This document shows positions 24,060 to 31,166 of a stretch of 31,166 bases of DNA, in pieces. The stretch lies in the NCBI GenBank assembly GCA_002347815.1, contig DDXV01000008.1:29803-60968 (forward strand), in the 5' to 3' direction. Under the pieces are notes generated by a model that was not told the origin of the DNA, made no database searches, and saw only the letters and a list, made by a program, of their open reading frames with translations. Positions within the stretch are counted from its first letter, which is position 1. Every line of letters starts with the position of its first letter. The position numbers were made by a program, and so were the translations under genes. This stretch comes from Syntrophaceae bacterium UBA2251. Its GTDB lineage: Bacteria > Desulfobacterota > Syntrophia > Syntrophales > UBA2251.

Positions 24060-24095
24060 ACAACCCCCGATCCGCAACCGCGCCACGGTCGATGT

Positions 24096-25463
24096 TCAAA
24101 TCAGGGGGGTCAATTCTCGGATGTCCACGAGGGTTTCGAGGTCGAGGATCATCGCGATGATCCGCTCCGTATTCGCCCGGTCCCGGTCGCCGGCGAACTG
24201 CCGGACCTTGTCGGCCAGATCGGCGGCCTCCATCGGATCCCGCGGATCGCCCTTCGGGATGTCCACCTGGCGGACGCGCCGCCCGCCGCCCGTGAGTTCG
24301 ATCTCCACGCGACTCGAGGTCCGCTCCGGATAAACCCGGTTCAGCTCCTCGTCCATCCTGACCGTGACCTTCTGCGCCAGGGCCAGGAGCGCGGGATCGT
24401 TCATGCGCCGTTCCGTGAGCTGCTTCGGACCGAGCGCACCGTCCAGGAGGCAGACGGCGACGACGTAGGGGATGGAAAACTGGGCGTTCACGATGGTGTC
24501 GCCGGCCTTGACCCCCTTGCAGACGGCGACGCTCGCCATTCCGTAGGTGGCCACCTCGACCGCCTCGATTTCAGCGGGGTCCACCGGCTGTTCCCGCAGG
24601 AGTTCCAGGGTCGCCTGCGCGGCGCCGTGCGTGTGGCGGCAGGCCGTGTAGGGCTTGAAGTAGATGTCGGAGATCGTGTAATGCTCGCCCAGTCCTTCCG
24701 TGAGCTTTTCGAATTTCGGCTCGACCTTGGTGGTGATCTGGGTGAAGCCGCCCTTCAGGTCCGATCCCTCGAACACCTGGCGATCTCCCGTGATCCCGGC
24801 CCGGGCGAGCCCGGCCGCCATGAGCCCGGCGAGCGCCGCCTGGCCGCCCTGAACGATCTTGACGGTGTAGCCCCCCATCAACTGTTCCGCCATGGAGACG
24901 GGGGCCAGATACCCGGCGCAGCCGAGGGCGTTGAGCATGCCCGCGGCGTCGGCCCCGGTCAGACGCGCCGCGGCGGCGGCCGCGCCGAACGTCCCGCAGG
25001 TCCCCGTCGGGAGAAAGCCGCTCAGCGTGTGCCAGGGGTGCATCGCGGCCGCCGGCCGGTTCGCCGCTTCATAGCCCGCGACGATCGCCTCGATCACCGC
25101 GGCCCCGCCCTGCCCCCGGTCTTCCGCGACGGCGAGCGCCGCGGGGATCACGGCCGTCCCGGGGTGGTTGCCCCCGAAGCGCAGGCCGTCCTGGGCCTCG
25201 ATGGCCTCCGCCGTCGTCCCGTTCAGGAAGGCCGCGTGGTGCAGGTCCGTCTTGAAGCCGCCGCCCAGGACCGTGGCCGCGGGCGGCCCGCCCAGGGACC
25301 GGACGTAGGCGATCGCGCCCGCGACGGCTTCCAACTCCAGCGATCCGTAAACATTGGCGATGTAGTCCAAGAGACAGAGCTTGGCCTTGTGGACGACCTC
25401 CGGGGGCAGCCCGGCCAGGGAGATCTTCGCGAGAAACGCCGCCATGTTTTGCGTGTGGTCCAT
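24096..25463 (-). CDS. MmgE/PrpD-family protein
   Basis: A 455-residue member of the MmgE/PrpD family. The all-helical first domain has FLNGTTAEAIEAQDGLRFGGNHPGTA and LPTGTCGTFGAAAAAARLTG. The lid domain has the family marker FKPYTACRHTHGA and NAQFSIPYVVAVCLLDG. Known members include 2-methylcitrate dehydratase, cis-aconitate decarboxylase and iminodisuccinate epimerase, so it may hydrate, dehydrate, decarboxylate or epimerise a polycarboxylic acid. Which one is not readable here. There is no 2-methylcitrate synthase or lyase nearby, so a standard propionate (methylcitrate) role is unlikely. AAAGGAGG precedes the ATG. The gene starts 16 bp after the CoA-transferase B stop, so it is surely in that operon. 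Confidence 0.9.
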   Translation of the reverse strand: MDHTQNMAAFLAKISLAGLPPEVVHKAKLCLLDYIANVYGSLELEAVAGAIAYVRSLGGPPAATVLGGGFKTDLHHAAFLNGTTAEAIEAQDGLRFGGNHPGTAVIPAALAVAEDRGQGGAAVIEAIVAGYEAANRPAAAMHPWHTLSGFLPTGTCGTFGAAAAAARLTGADAAGMLNALGCAGYLAPVSMAEQLMGGYTVKIVQGGQAALAGLMAAGLARAGITGDRQVFEGSDLKGGFTQITTKVEPKFEKLTEGLGEHYTISDIYFKPYTACRHTHGAAQATLELLREQPVDPAEIEAVEVATYGMASVAVCKGVKAGDTIVNAQFSIPYVVAVCLLDGALGPKQLTERRMNDPALLALAQKVTVRMDEELNRVYPERTSSRVEIELTGGGRRVRQVDIPKGDPRDPMEAADLADKVRQFAGDRDRANTERIIAMILDLETLVDIRELTPLI

Positions 25464-25479
25464 GATGTTCCTCCTTTAT

Positions 25480-26280
25480 TTATACATACCCCTTGCCTTC
25501 GTAGATCCGGATCATCCGGTTCGGGTCGAGAACCTCCCGGATGGTCTTCAACTCCTCCGCCCCGGGCGGCTCCGTCTCGTGGACGTCGTCGGCGACCCGG
25601 AGGTCCCAGCCCGTGGCGGCGCGGATTTCGTCGATGGTGCTGCCGGGGTGATAGCTCGCGAGATAGGCCTCTTTCGTGTCCGGATCGAAGCGCAGCACCG
25701 CCTTGTTCGTGATGATCACGTGGGGTCCGGTCCCGCGCGGCAGCCCCCATTTTTCCCGGGCGCCGGGGCCGTCGATGTAGCCCGGCGTCGTGATGAAGTC
25801 CACCCGGGCGGGCAGTCTTTTCGGGTCGTGCTGGACGATGATGAGGCAGCGTTTGGCCAGGGCCCCGATGGGATTGGCCCCGCCGCTCCCCGGCAGGCGG
25901 TTTTTGGGCCGGTCGTAGGGGCCGATGCAGGTCGTGTTCAGGTTCCCGAAGCGGTCCACCTGGGAGCCGGAGAGAAAGCCCACGTCCACCCAGCCGCCTT
26001 GGAGGAACATGCCCATGACGTCCGTGAGCCCCCCGATCATGGCGGCGCCGGGGTTCAGGCAGGCGTCGCCGACCGACAGGGCCGGCCGACGGGGGCGGGC
26101 GTCGTAGACCCCGGATTCCTGCATCATGACCGCCCGCGGGGCATGGGTGTGCTTGGCGATGTTGGCCGACATGGTGGGGAATCCCGTCCCGACGACGACC
26201 ACGTCGCCGTCGGCGATCTCCCGCGCCCCGCAGCAGGCCATCAATTCCGGTTTGATGTAGTCCCTGGGATGTTCGGTCAT
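25480..26280 (-). CDS. Type I CoA-transferase subunit B (GctB-like)
   Basis: A 266-residue beta-type subunit of family I CoA-transferases. The catalytic Glu55 sits in VMMQESGVYD, at nearly the same place as Glu54 of glutaconate CoA-transferase beta. The glycine loop LPGSGGANPIGALA and DFITTPGY follow the GctB pattern. The enzyme moves CoA between acids through a glutamyl-CoA thioester. It starts 13 bp after the A-subunit stop with AAAAGGAG upstream, so the two are co-translated. The acid pair is unknown. GctAB-type subunits also occur in steroid-ring and aromatic-acid pathways, where some act as ring-opening hydrolases (IpdAB), so a non-transferase role is possible; the retained Glu favours transferase. 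Confidence 0.9.
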   Translation of the reverse strand: MTEHPRDYIKPELMACCGAREIADGDVVVVGTGFPTMSANIAKHTHAPRAVMMQESGVYDARPRRPALSVGDACLNPGAAMIGGLTDVMGMFLQGGWVDVGFLSGSQVDRFGNLNTTCIGPYDRPKNRLPGSGGANPIGALAKRCLIIVQHDPKRLPARVDFITTPGYIDGPGAREKWGLPRGTGPHVIITNKAVLRFDPDTKEAYLASYHPGSTIDEIRAATGWDLRVADDVHETEPPGAEELKTIREVLDPNRMIRIYEGKGYV

Positions 26281-26292
26281 AGGAAACTCCTT

Positions 26293-27228
26293 TTAGTATT
26301 CATAGCTCACCGGGTAGCCGTAGTCGAATTTCGCCTGCAGGCGGCGGAACTGGGCGTAGCCGAACCGATCGATGTAGTGCTGGAGATAGGCGGCCCGGTC
26401 GGGGAGGTCGTACACCCACTCCTTCAGGAACGCCTCGAACCCCTCCACGGTGTTCGAGGCCTGCTGGTAGAGGTAGCCGAAACCGAAATCGATGTCGTAG
26501 AAGCCGGGCGTGTAGCCCGGGTGCGAGGCGAACGGCTCCTCCACGACGGCGCAGACCTTGAAGTCCGGTACGATCGTCCGGGACGGGTCCTTGCCGACGA
26601 CCTCCCGGCTGACGATCCGCTCGCAGGAGACGATGACCTTCTTCGCGGCATTGGCCCCCCATTTGCAGTCCCCGCCGATGCCCCAGATCTGGGCGTTGCC
26701 GTCCTCGTCCGCCTGCTGGACGTGGATGATCCCGACGTCGGGGTGAAGGGCGGGGGCGAGGAGGACGGGCGCGCCGTCGAACGGGGAGTCGATCAGCTTG
26801 TACTTGCCGTCCCCGAGAAAGCCCTTGATGTTGAGCAGGTCCGTCCCCACCATGTCCTTGACGGGGATGAAGGGCATGCCCATCGCCCCGGCCATGAGCA
26901 TCATCGGGAGTGACAGGTTCGTGTATTCCTCCACCTCGATCTTGTGCGGGATGCCCTTTTCCAGGGAGCGCCGGTAGCAGCGGGCCAGGCCGTACATGCC
27001 GAGCGAAATGAAGGTGGAATAGAAACGCTTCACCACCCCCGCCCCGATCATCATGTCGAAGTCGTCGGCCGCGTTGCCGCGCGTGATCGTCAGGTCCTTC
27101 TTCCGCTGGCGGATCATCTCGTGGACCGCCGCGAACGGCGTCCGGCAGACGTAGCCGCCGATATAGACGAAATCGCCGTCCGCCACGTGGTCGGCGATCG
27201 CCTCCCGCATCGTCATCACCTTGCTCAT
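26293..27228 (-). CDS. Type I CoA-transferase subunit A (GctA-like)
   Basis: A 311-residue alpha-type subunit: VADGDFVYIGGYVCRTPFAA at the start, LTITRGNAADDFDMMIGAGVVKRFYSTF, and HPDVGIIHVQQADEDGNAQIWG, all characteristic of GctA-like proteins. It pairs with the B subunit encoded directly after it. It binds the CoA part and shapes the acyl pocket; the catalytic Glu is in the B subunit. The ribosome site before 27228 is modest (GAAGG), and Met5 or Met7 are alternative starts. A 115-bp gap with a CCGCATGCGG palindrome separates it from the MFS gene upstream. Confidence 0.9.
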   Translation of the reverse strand: MSKVMTMREAIADHVADGDFVYIGGYVCRTPFAAVHEMIRQRKKDLTITRGNAADDFDMMIGAGVVKRFYSTFISLGMYGLARCYRRSLEKGIPHKIEVEEYTNLSLPMMLMAGAMGMPFIPVKDMVGTDLLNIKGFLGDGKYKLIDSPFDGAPVLLAPALHPDVGIIHVQQADEDGNAQIWGIGGDCKWGANAAKKVIVSCERIVSREVVGKDPSRTIVPDFKVCAVVEEPFASHPGYTPGFYDIDFGFGYLYQQASNTVEGFEAFLKEWVYDLPDRAAYLQHYIDRFGYAQFRRLQAKFDYGYPVSYEY

Positions 27229-27343
27229 GCCTTCAACCCCTATCGATGTAATGTGAAACCTTCAAATGACGGCAATAACCCGCATGCGGTCATGCCTCTG
27301 GTTTGTCCCGCCGGTCTTGACCCGGACGCCGGGTTGTTGCCGG

Positions 27344-28573
27344 TCACTTCTTGCCGCTCCGGGTCAGGACGGCAATGCCCGCCGCCGTTGTGATGAGGCA
27401 AAGCCCGATGTACAGGGCAAACGCCAGGTAGTAGCTTTTCGTCGCATCGTAGATGAAGCCGGACAGGGGCACGCCCACGGCGGTGCCCAGGGTCGTGAAG
27501 ATGTTCAGGAATCCGTAGATGACGGCGAAGTGCTTCTGGCCCAGGACCCGGGCGGTCATGAGCGGCGGCAGGACCGTCCGGACGGCGATCGAGAAGCCGA
27601 ACAGGATATTGAAGACGACCGCCACCCACATCCATTGCGACCCGTAGAGGAGCGCGATGGAGACCATCAGGCCGACCATCAGCATGAGGTAGCTTTTGAG
27701 CAGACCCAGGCGGTCGGCGAGGCTGCCCGCCAGAACCTTGCCGAAGATGAGCATGGCCATGTGCAGGGACATGAGCGTCGTCGCGGTCGTGGAGGAAAAG
27801 CCCAGGTCGGTCAGGTAGGGCACGATGTGGTGCAGGACGCCCATGTTGGCGACGGCGATGAGCAGGATGATCAGGGCGAGCAGCCAGAAAGCGCCCGTGC
27901 GGAACGCCTTGGTCGCCGTCAGGCCCCCCTGTTCGGCGGCGGACTGACGGGTGAGCGCCGCCTCCCCCCCGTAGGGAAGCAGACCCATGTCGGCCGGTTT
28001 GGCGCGCACGATGAAGAGGGCCGTCGGGATGGAGGCGAGGCCGATCACCAGACCGAAGGTCAGGAAGGCGGCCTGCCAACTGTAATTCAGGATGATCCAG
28101 TTTGCCAGGGGGTTGAAGATCATCCCGCCGACGCCTGTCGCGGCGAAGACGATCCCCATGGCCAGCCCCCGCTTGTCGATGAACCAGTTCGTGATCATCA
28201 TGGAGACGGGGATGATGTGCGACCCGGCGCTCCCGATCCCCAGGAACACCGCGACGATGTAAAACTGCGTCAGCGTCCGGCATTGGGAGAACAGGGCGAA
28301 GCTCGTGGCCATCATCGCGGTGCAGACCGTCATGATGAGGCGGATGTTGTAACGTTCCAGGAGCTTTCCCATGACCGGCGCCATGACCATCATGGAGAGC
28401 GCGGCGATCGTGAAGTACAGCGTGAAGCCGCCCCGGGTGAAACCGAGGGATTCCGTGACGGGCTTGATGAAGACGCCCATGGTGTTCATGATGATGCCGA
28501 TGCCGGCGAAGTTCAGAAAAAAGGCGCCGACGACGATCCGCCACCCGTAGAAAATCTTCCGCTCCGATGTCAT
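27344..28573 (-). CDS. MFS transporter, oxalate/formate antiporter (OFA)-like
   Basis: A 409-residue protein with about twelve hydrophobic helices. The first is WRIVVGAFFLNFAGIGIIMN, later ones include GFTRGGFTLYFTIAALSMMV, GIGSAGSHIIPVSMMITNWF and LGLASIPTALFIV, and the last is GLCLITTAAGIAVL. The MITNWFIDKRGLAMGI segment after helix 4-5 is the usual OFA/monocarboxylate-carrier motif. These carriers move mono- and dicarboxylates across the inner membrane. It lies between the glycyl radical enzyme and the CoA-transferase genes, so it most likely imports the pathway's starting acid or exports a product. The ribosome site is within a run of seven G that follows six A, directly before the ATG. 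Confidence 0.88.
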   Translation of the reverse strand: MTSERKIFYGWRIVVGAFFLNFAGIGIIMNTMGVFIKPVTESLGFTRGGFTLYFTIAALSMMVMAPVMGKLLERYNIRLIMTVCTAMMATSFALFSQCRTLTQFYIVAVFLGIGSAGSHIIPVSMMITNWFIDKRGLAMGIVFAATGVGGMIFNPLANWIILNYSWQAAFLTFGLVIGLASIPTALFIVRAKPADMGLLPYGGEAALTRQSAAEQGGLTATKAFRTGAFWLLALIILLIAVANMGVLHHIVPYLTDLGFSSTTATTLMSLHMAMLIFGKVLAGSLADRLGLLKSYLMLMVGLMVSIALLYGSQWMWVAVVFNILFGFSIAVRTVLPPLMTARVLGQKHFAVIYGFLNIFTTLGTAVGVPLSGFIYDATKSYYLAFALYIGLCLITTAAGIAVLTRSGKK

Positions 28574-28669
28574 GCTCCCCCCCTTTTTTGGACGTTTGGC
28601 GTCCGGTCTTGAGCCTGAACGCCGTATACACCCCCGAGCCCCTTCGATGTCCTGCTGCGGTTTTTTGCG

Positions 28670-28703
28670 GGCAGGGGGCCAGGCGCCTCCTGTTGCCCCT
28701 GCC
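28670..28703. repeat. Inverted repeat between glycyl radical enzyme and MFS genes
   Basis: GGCAGGGG (28670-28677) and CCCCTGCC (28696-28703) are perfect complements, extendable with a bulge. The same 171-bp gap also has GGACG-TTTGG-CGTCC close to the MFS ribosome site. The T-run lies on the wrong side for a terminator of the operon strand, so an RNA-stability role between the two genes is as likely. Confidence 0.4.
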
Positions 28704-28744
28704 GCTTGCCCGCCGCCTGGTCCCCAACGCCTGTGTCTTGTCTC

Positions 28745-31126
28745 CTAGAGCGCGAACGCCATCCGGTTGATGATCTCGTCCTGGGCCGTGTCGCTCAGAT
28801 CCACGAAGGTCACGGAATAGCCGCTGATCCGGACGACGAGGTCCCGGTACTGATCGGGATGGGCCTGGGCGTCCCTGAGAACGTCGGAATCGATCATGTT
28901 GAACTGGACCTGCATCCCGCCCCGCTGGAAATACCCCCGGATCAGGGCGAGGAGGATCTCCGGCTTGAGGCGCTTTCCTGAAAAGCGCATGTTCAGGTTG
29001 ACGCCGTTCGTCGCCTCTGCGAGCGGGAGCTTCGTCACGGAGTTGAAGACCGCCGTCGGGCCGTTCGGCGCCCGGCCGTTTGCGGGCGTGACGCCGTTGC
29101 CGAGGATATCGCCGGCGCTGCGGCCGTCCGGTGTCGCGCCCGTGAAGGAGCCGAACGCCAGATGGAAGCCTACGGAAAAGATCCCGGGCCAGAAGGACCC
29201 GCCCCGGAAGTTCCGACGGGCGGAGACGGTGTCGCAGAAGTGCGCCATGACCCGGGCGGCCATCGCGTCCGCGGCGTCGTCATCGTTGCCGTACTTCGGA
29301 ATCTTGTCAAGAAAATACAGGCGTTTGTCTTCGGTGTCCATCCAGTCGTCCGAGAGCCACCCGACGAGTTCCGCCAGCGTGCAGACCCGGTCCGTGAAAA
29401 CGGCCTTCTCCAGGGCGCGGAGGCTGTCGGCCACGTTGGCGAAACCCATGAGCTGGACGCCGGTGGCGTTGTAGACCGCCCCGCCCCGGGTCAGGTCCAG
29501 GCCCTTCTCCAGCGGGCCGTCGATCATGGCCGAGGCGAAGGGGGAGGGCACCCGCTCGGCGATGGCCTCGTCGAGGACGGCCATGCCGCGGGTCATCTGG
29601 CCGATGAAGTGGGTCATCTGCCGGTCGTAGGCCCGCCAGACCTCGTCGAAGGTCGTGAAGGTCGCCGGGTCGCCCGTCTCGATGCCCGAGGCGTAGCCGA
29701 AGATGTTGTCCGTGCCGTTCGACAGGGCGAACTCCAGGCACTTGATCCCGTTGAACTGGACGGCGAAGGTGGAGCAGAAGGACTTTCCCTGGGCGTTGGG
29801 TTCGAGGCACCCCACGACGCCGTAGTCGCGGGCGTCCTCCAGCGTGTGTCCCGCCCGGACGAGGGCCGGCACGATGGCGTCGTCGTTGAACAGGTGGAGC
29901 GGAACGGCGTCCTTGGCGTACCGGACCGCTTTTTGGAAGAACGCGAGCGGGGTCTTGCTGCACAGGCGGACGCCGAAGTTGGGCTGGACCGTCCGGATGT
30001 CCGCAAAGGCGTCGAGGCCGATCTCGCTCAAGGCGTTCGTTGCGTCCTCGCCCCGGGCGTCCATCCCGCCGACGTTGACGTTCTGGGTCGTCTTGCCCTC
30101 CGTCCCTTCGCCGCCGGGGATGAAGGCCTCCTCCAGGACGTTCCAGATCTCGTTGGTCTTGATGAACAGAAGCGCGAGCCGTTCGCGGGCCGCCTCCGGC
30201 GTGATCCGGCCGGCCGCGAGGTCCGCCGCATAGTAGGGATAGAGGATCTGATCGATCCGGCCGAGGGAGATGGAGTTGCCGCCGGATTCGATCTGGGAGA
30301 TCAGGTGGATGAAATAGACGCACTGGACCGCTTCGGCGAACGTCCGCGCGGGGTGTTCGGGGACGCGTTCGCAAATCCCGGCGATTTCCAGGAGTTCCGC
30401 CCGGCGCGCCGGCGTGGCGGCCTCCGCCGCCAGGGCCCGCGCCAGGGCCGCGTAGCGGTTGGCGAAGGCGACGGCCGCCCGGAGCGACCGGATGACGGCG
30501 TCGTAGAAAAGACCCTTTTCCCCGGCCCGTTCGGCCGGCGCCAGCGCCTCGCAGCGAGCGCGGGCGGCGGCGATCGTTCCCGCCAGGCCCTCGCGGAGGA
30601 TCCGGGGGTGGTTCATCGTGAAGTGGCCGATGCCGTACGTGATTTCCAGCATCATCGTGAAGATGTACTTGTCCATGTCGGTGGCGATGTCTTCGGGAAG
30701 GCGGGCCTCGAAGAGGTCCTCCACGGTCTTGCCCTCCCAGAAGGGGAGGATGGCCGTATCGAGTTCCCGCTTTTCGGCCTCCGTGATGAGGGCCCGCTGG
30801 AGGACGCGCCGGTCGAAGTTGTCCACGTCCCCGGCGATCCAGCGGCTCTTGTTTTCCGGGAAGAGGGGCGCGCCCTTGAGTTTGCTCGTCCGGGAGCCGA
30901 CGATGAGCTCGTCGTCCCGGATGACGACCGAGATGTTCGCGAGGATGTGTTCCAGGGCGAGGCTCATCCGGGTCAGGGGAGGACGGTCCCAGTGGCGGGA
31001 CATCGCCTCCGTCAGGTAGCGCGCCCGCTCGATGCAGACCTCCTGCGGGGCGTGGATGATCCGTTCCCGCAGGCGCCCGATGCGCGTCTTCGGGACCTCA
31101 TAAACGGGGGGAGTCGGTTGGGACAT
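28745..31126 (-). CDS. Glycyl radical enzyme of the pyruvate formate-lyase family (Cys-x-Glu eliminase/decarboxylase type)
   Basis: A 793-residue PFL-like enzyme. The radical site is Gly769 in VVRISGYSVTF near the C-terminus. The thiyl-radical Cys440 is in VVGCLEPNAQGKSF with Glu442 two residues on. Other family marks are GGNSISLGRID (282-292) and RGGAVYNATGVQ (547-558). Cys-x-Glu is typical of dehydratases, choline and isethionate lyases and hydroxyphenylacetate decarboxylase, and argues against PFL itself, which has adjacent Cys-Cys. In the N-terminal GHFTMNH loop, Asn172 stands where several eliminases seem to have Asp. It needs an oxygen-sensitive radical-SAM activase, which is not in the window. 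GAGGAGG sits 6 nt before the ATG. It leads the visible seven-gene cluster. Substrate unknown. Confidence 0.93.
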   Translation of the reverse strand: MSQPTPPVYEVPKTRIGRLRERIIHAPQEVCIERARYLTEAMSRHWDRPPLTRMSLALEHILANISVVIRDDELIVGSRTSKLKGAPLFPENKSRWIAGDVDNFDRRVLQRALITEAEKRELDTAILPFWEGKTVEDLFEARLPEDIATDMDKYIFTMMLEITYGIGHFTMNHPRILREGLAGTIAAARARCEALAPAERAGEKGLFYDAVIRSLRAAVAFANRYAALARALAAEAATPARRAELLEIAGICERVPEHPARTFAEAVQCVYFIHLISQIESGGNSISLGRIDQILYPYYAADLAAGRITPEAARERLALLFIKTNEIWNVLEEAFIPGGEGTEGKTTQNVNVGGMDARGEDATNALSEIGLDAFADIRTVQPNFGVRLCSKTPLAFFQKAVRYAKDAVPLHLFNDDAIVPALVRAGHTLEDARDYGVVGCLEPNAQGKSFCSTFAVQFNGIKCLEFALSNGTDNIFGYASGIETGDPATFTTFDEVWRAYDRQMTHFIGQMTRGMAVLDEAIAERVPSPFASAMIDGPLEKGLDLTRGGAVYNATGVQLMGFANVADSLRALEKAVFTDRVCTLAELVGWLSDDWMDTEDKRLYFLDKIPKYGNDDDAADAMAARVMAHFCDTVSARRNFRGGSFWPGIFSVGFHLAFGSFTGATPDGRSAGDILGNGVTPANGRAPNGPTAVFNSVTKLPLAEATNGVNLNMRFSGKRLKPEILLALIRGYFQRGGMQVQFNMIDSDVLRDAQAHPDQYRDLVVRISGYSVTFVDLSDTAQDEIINRMAFAL

Positions 31127-31166
31127 GGGAACCTCCTCAATCGTTAAACACCGATTTTCGCGGAAC

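Noticed and set aside
24096..25463. Methylcitrate-cycle 2-methylcitrate dehydratase (prpD)
   Set aside because: The family fits, but no prpB, prpC or acn genes are nearby and the neighbours point to another acid, so only the family name is given.
28745..31126. Benzylsuccinate/alkylsuccinate synthase
   Set aside because: The active-site motif is Cys-x-Glu rather than that of fumarate-adding enzymes, and the small BssB/BssC-type subunits are absent.
29162..31147. Plus-strand open frame opposite the glycyl radical enzyme
   Set aside because: Low-complexity composition, no family resemblance; the minus strand holds the full motif set.

Overview
This window looks like the chromosomal replication-origin region of a high-GC, anaerobic, Deltaproteobacteria-like bacterium, possibly near the syntrophic Syntrophales. 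That placement is inferred from gene content: parA-parB-dnaA-dnaN-gyrB-gyrA in one line, a glycyl radical enzyme, type I CoA-transferases, an acyl-CoA dehydrogenase and an NDP-forming acyl-CoA synthetase-like protein. It is not based on a marker-gene tree. No tRNA, rRNA, CRISPR array, transposase or integrase was seen.

Layout. (1) 1-2784, minus strand: an arsenic operon running arsR, arsP-like permease, a two-domain thioredoxin-like protein, a small thioredoxin-like protein, and an Acr3-type arsenite pump cut by the window edge. Its promoter has a TTGACA/TATATT core with a perfect inverted repeat over the -10. (2) 2894-4389, plus: a lone CoA-ligase alpha-type protein. It converges on a 5'-truncated plsC remnant (4508-4966), with a 19-bp perfect hairpin between them. 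(3) 4985-5794: a DUF169 gene that is clearly more A+T-rich than its surroundings and abuts the broken plsC, which suggests transfer. (4) 6063-6567: a cold-shock gene with a long, structured leader, divergent from the next block. (5) 6568-10311, plus: moxR, a DUF58 protein and a TgpA-like transglutaminase, then a cupin. (6) 10841-20329, plus: the parAB, dnaA, dnaN, gyrB, gyrA core with a two-part oriC candidate flanking dnaA. recF is missing between dnaN and gyrB. (7) 20397-21578: a zinc-ribbon/DUF2628/DUF1566 membrane protein.

(8) 21708-31126, minus strand, is the most interesting accessory region: seven co-directional genes that read like one anaerobic carboxylic-acid pathway. In transcription order they are a glycyl radical enzyme with a Cys-x-Glu active site, an OFA-like MFS carrier, both subunits of a type I CoA-transferase, an MmgE/PrpD protein, an acyl-CoA dehydrogenase with an isovaleryl-CoA-dehydrogenase-type catalytic Glu, and an SCP2-gamma carbonic anhydrase fusion. 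Uptake, radical C-X cleavage, CoA activation and alpha,beta-oxidation would fit together, but the substrate cannot be read from the sequence and no activating enzyme lies in the window.

The genes appear intact apart from the plsC remnant, the edge-truncated acr3 and a DUF58 gene whose expected start codon reads GTA. Function calls rest on motifs and recalled family resemblance, because no searches could be run.
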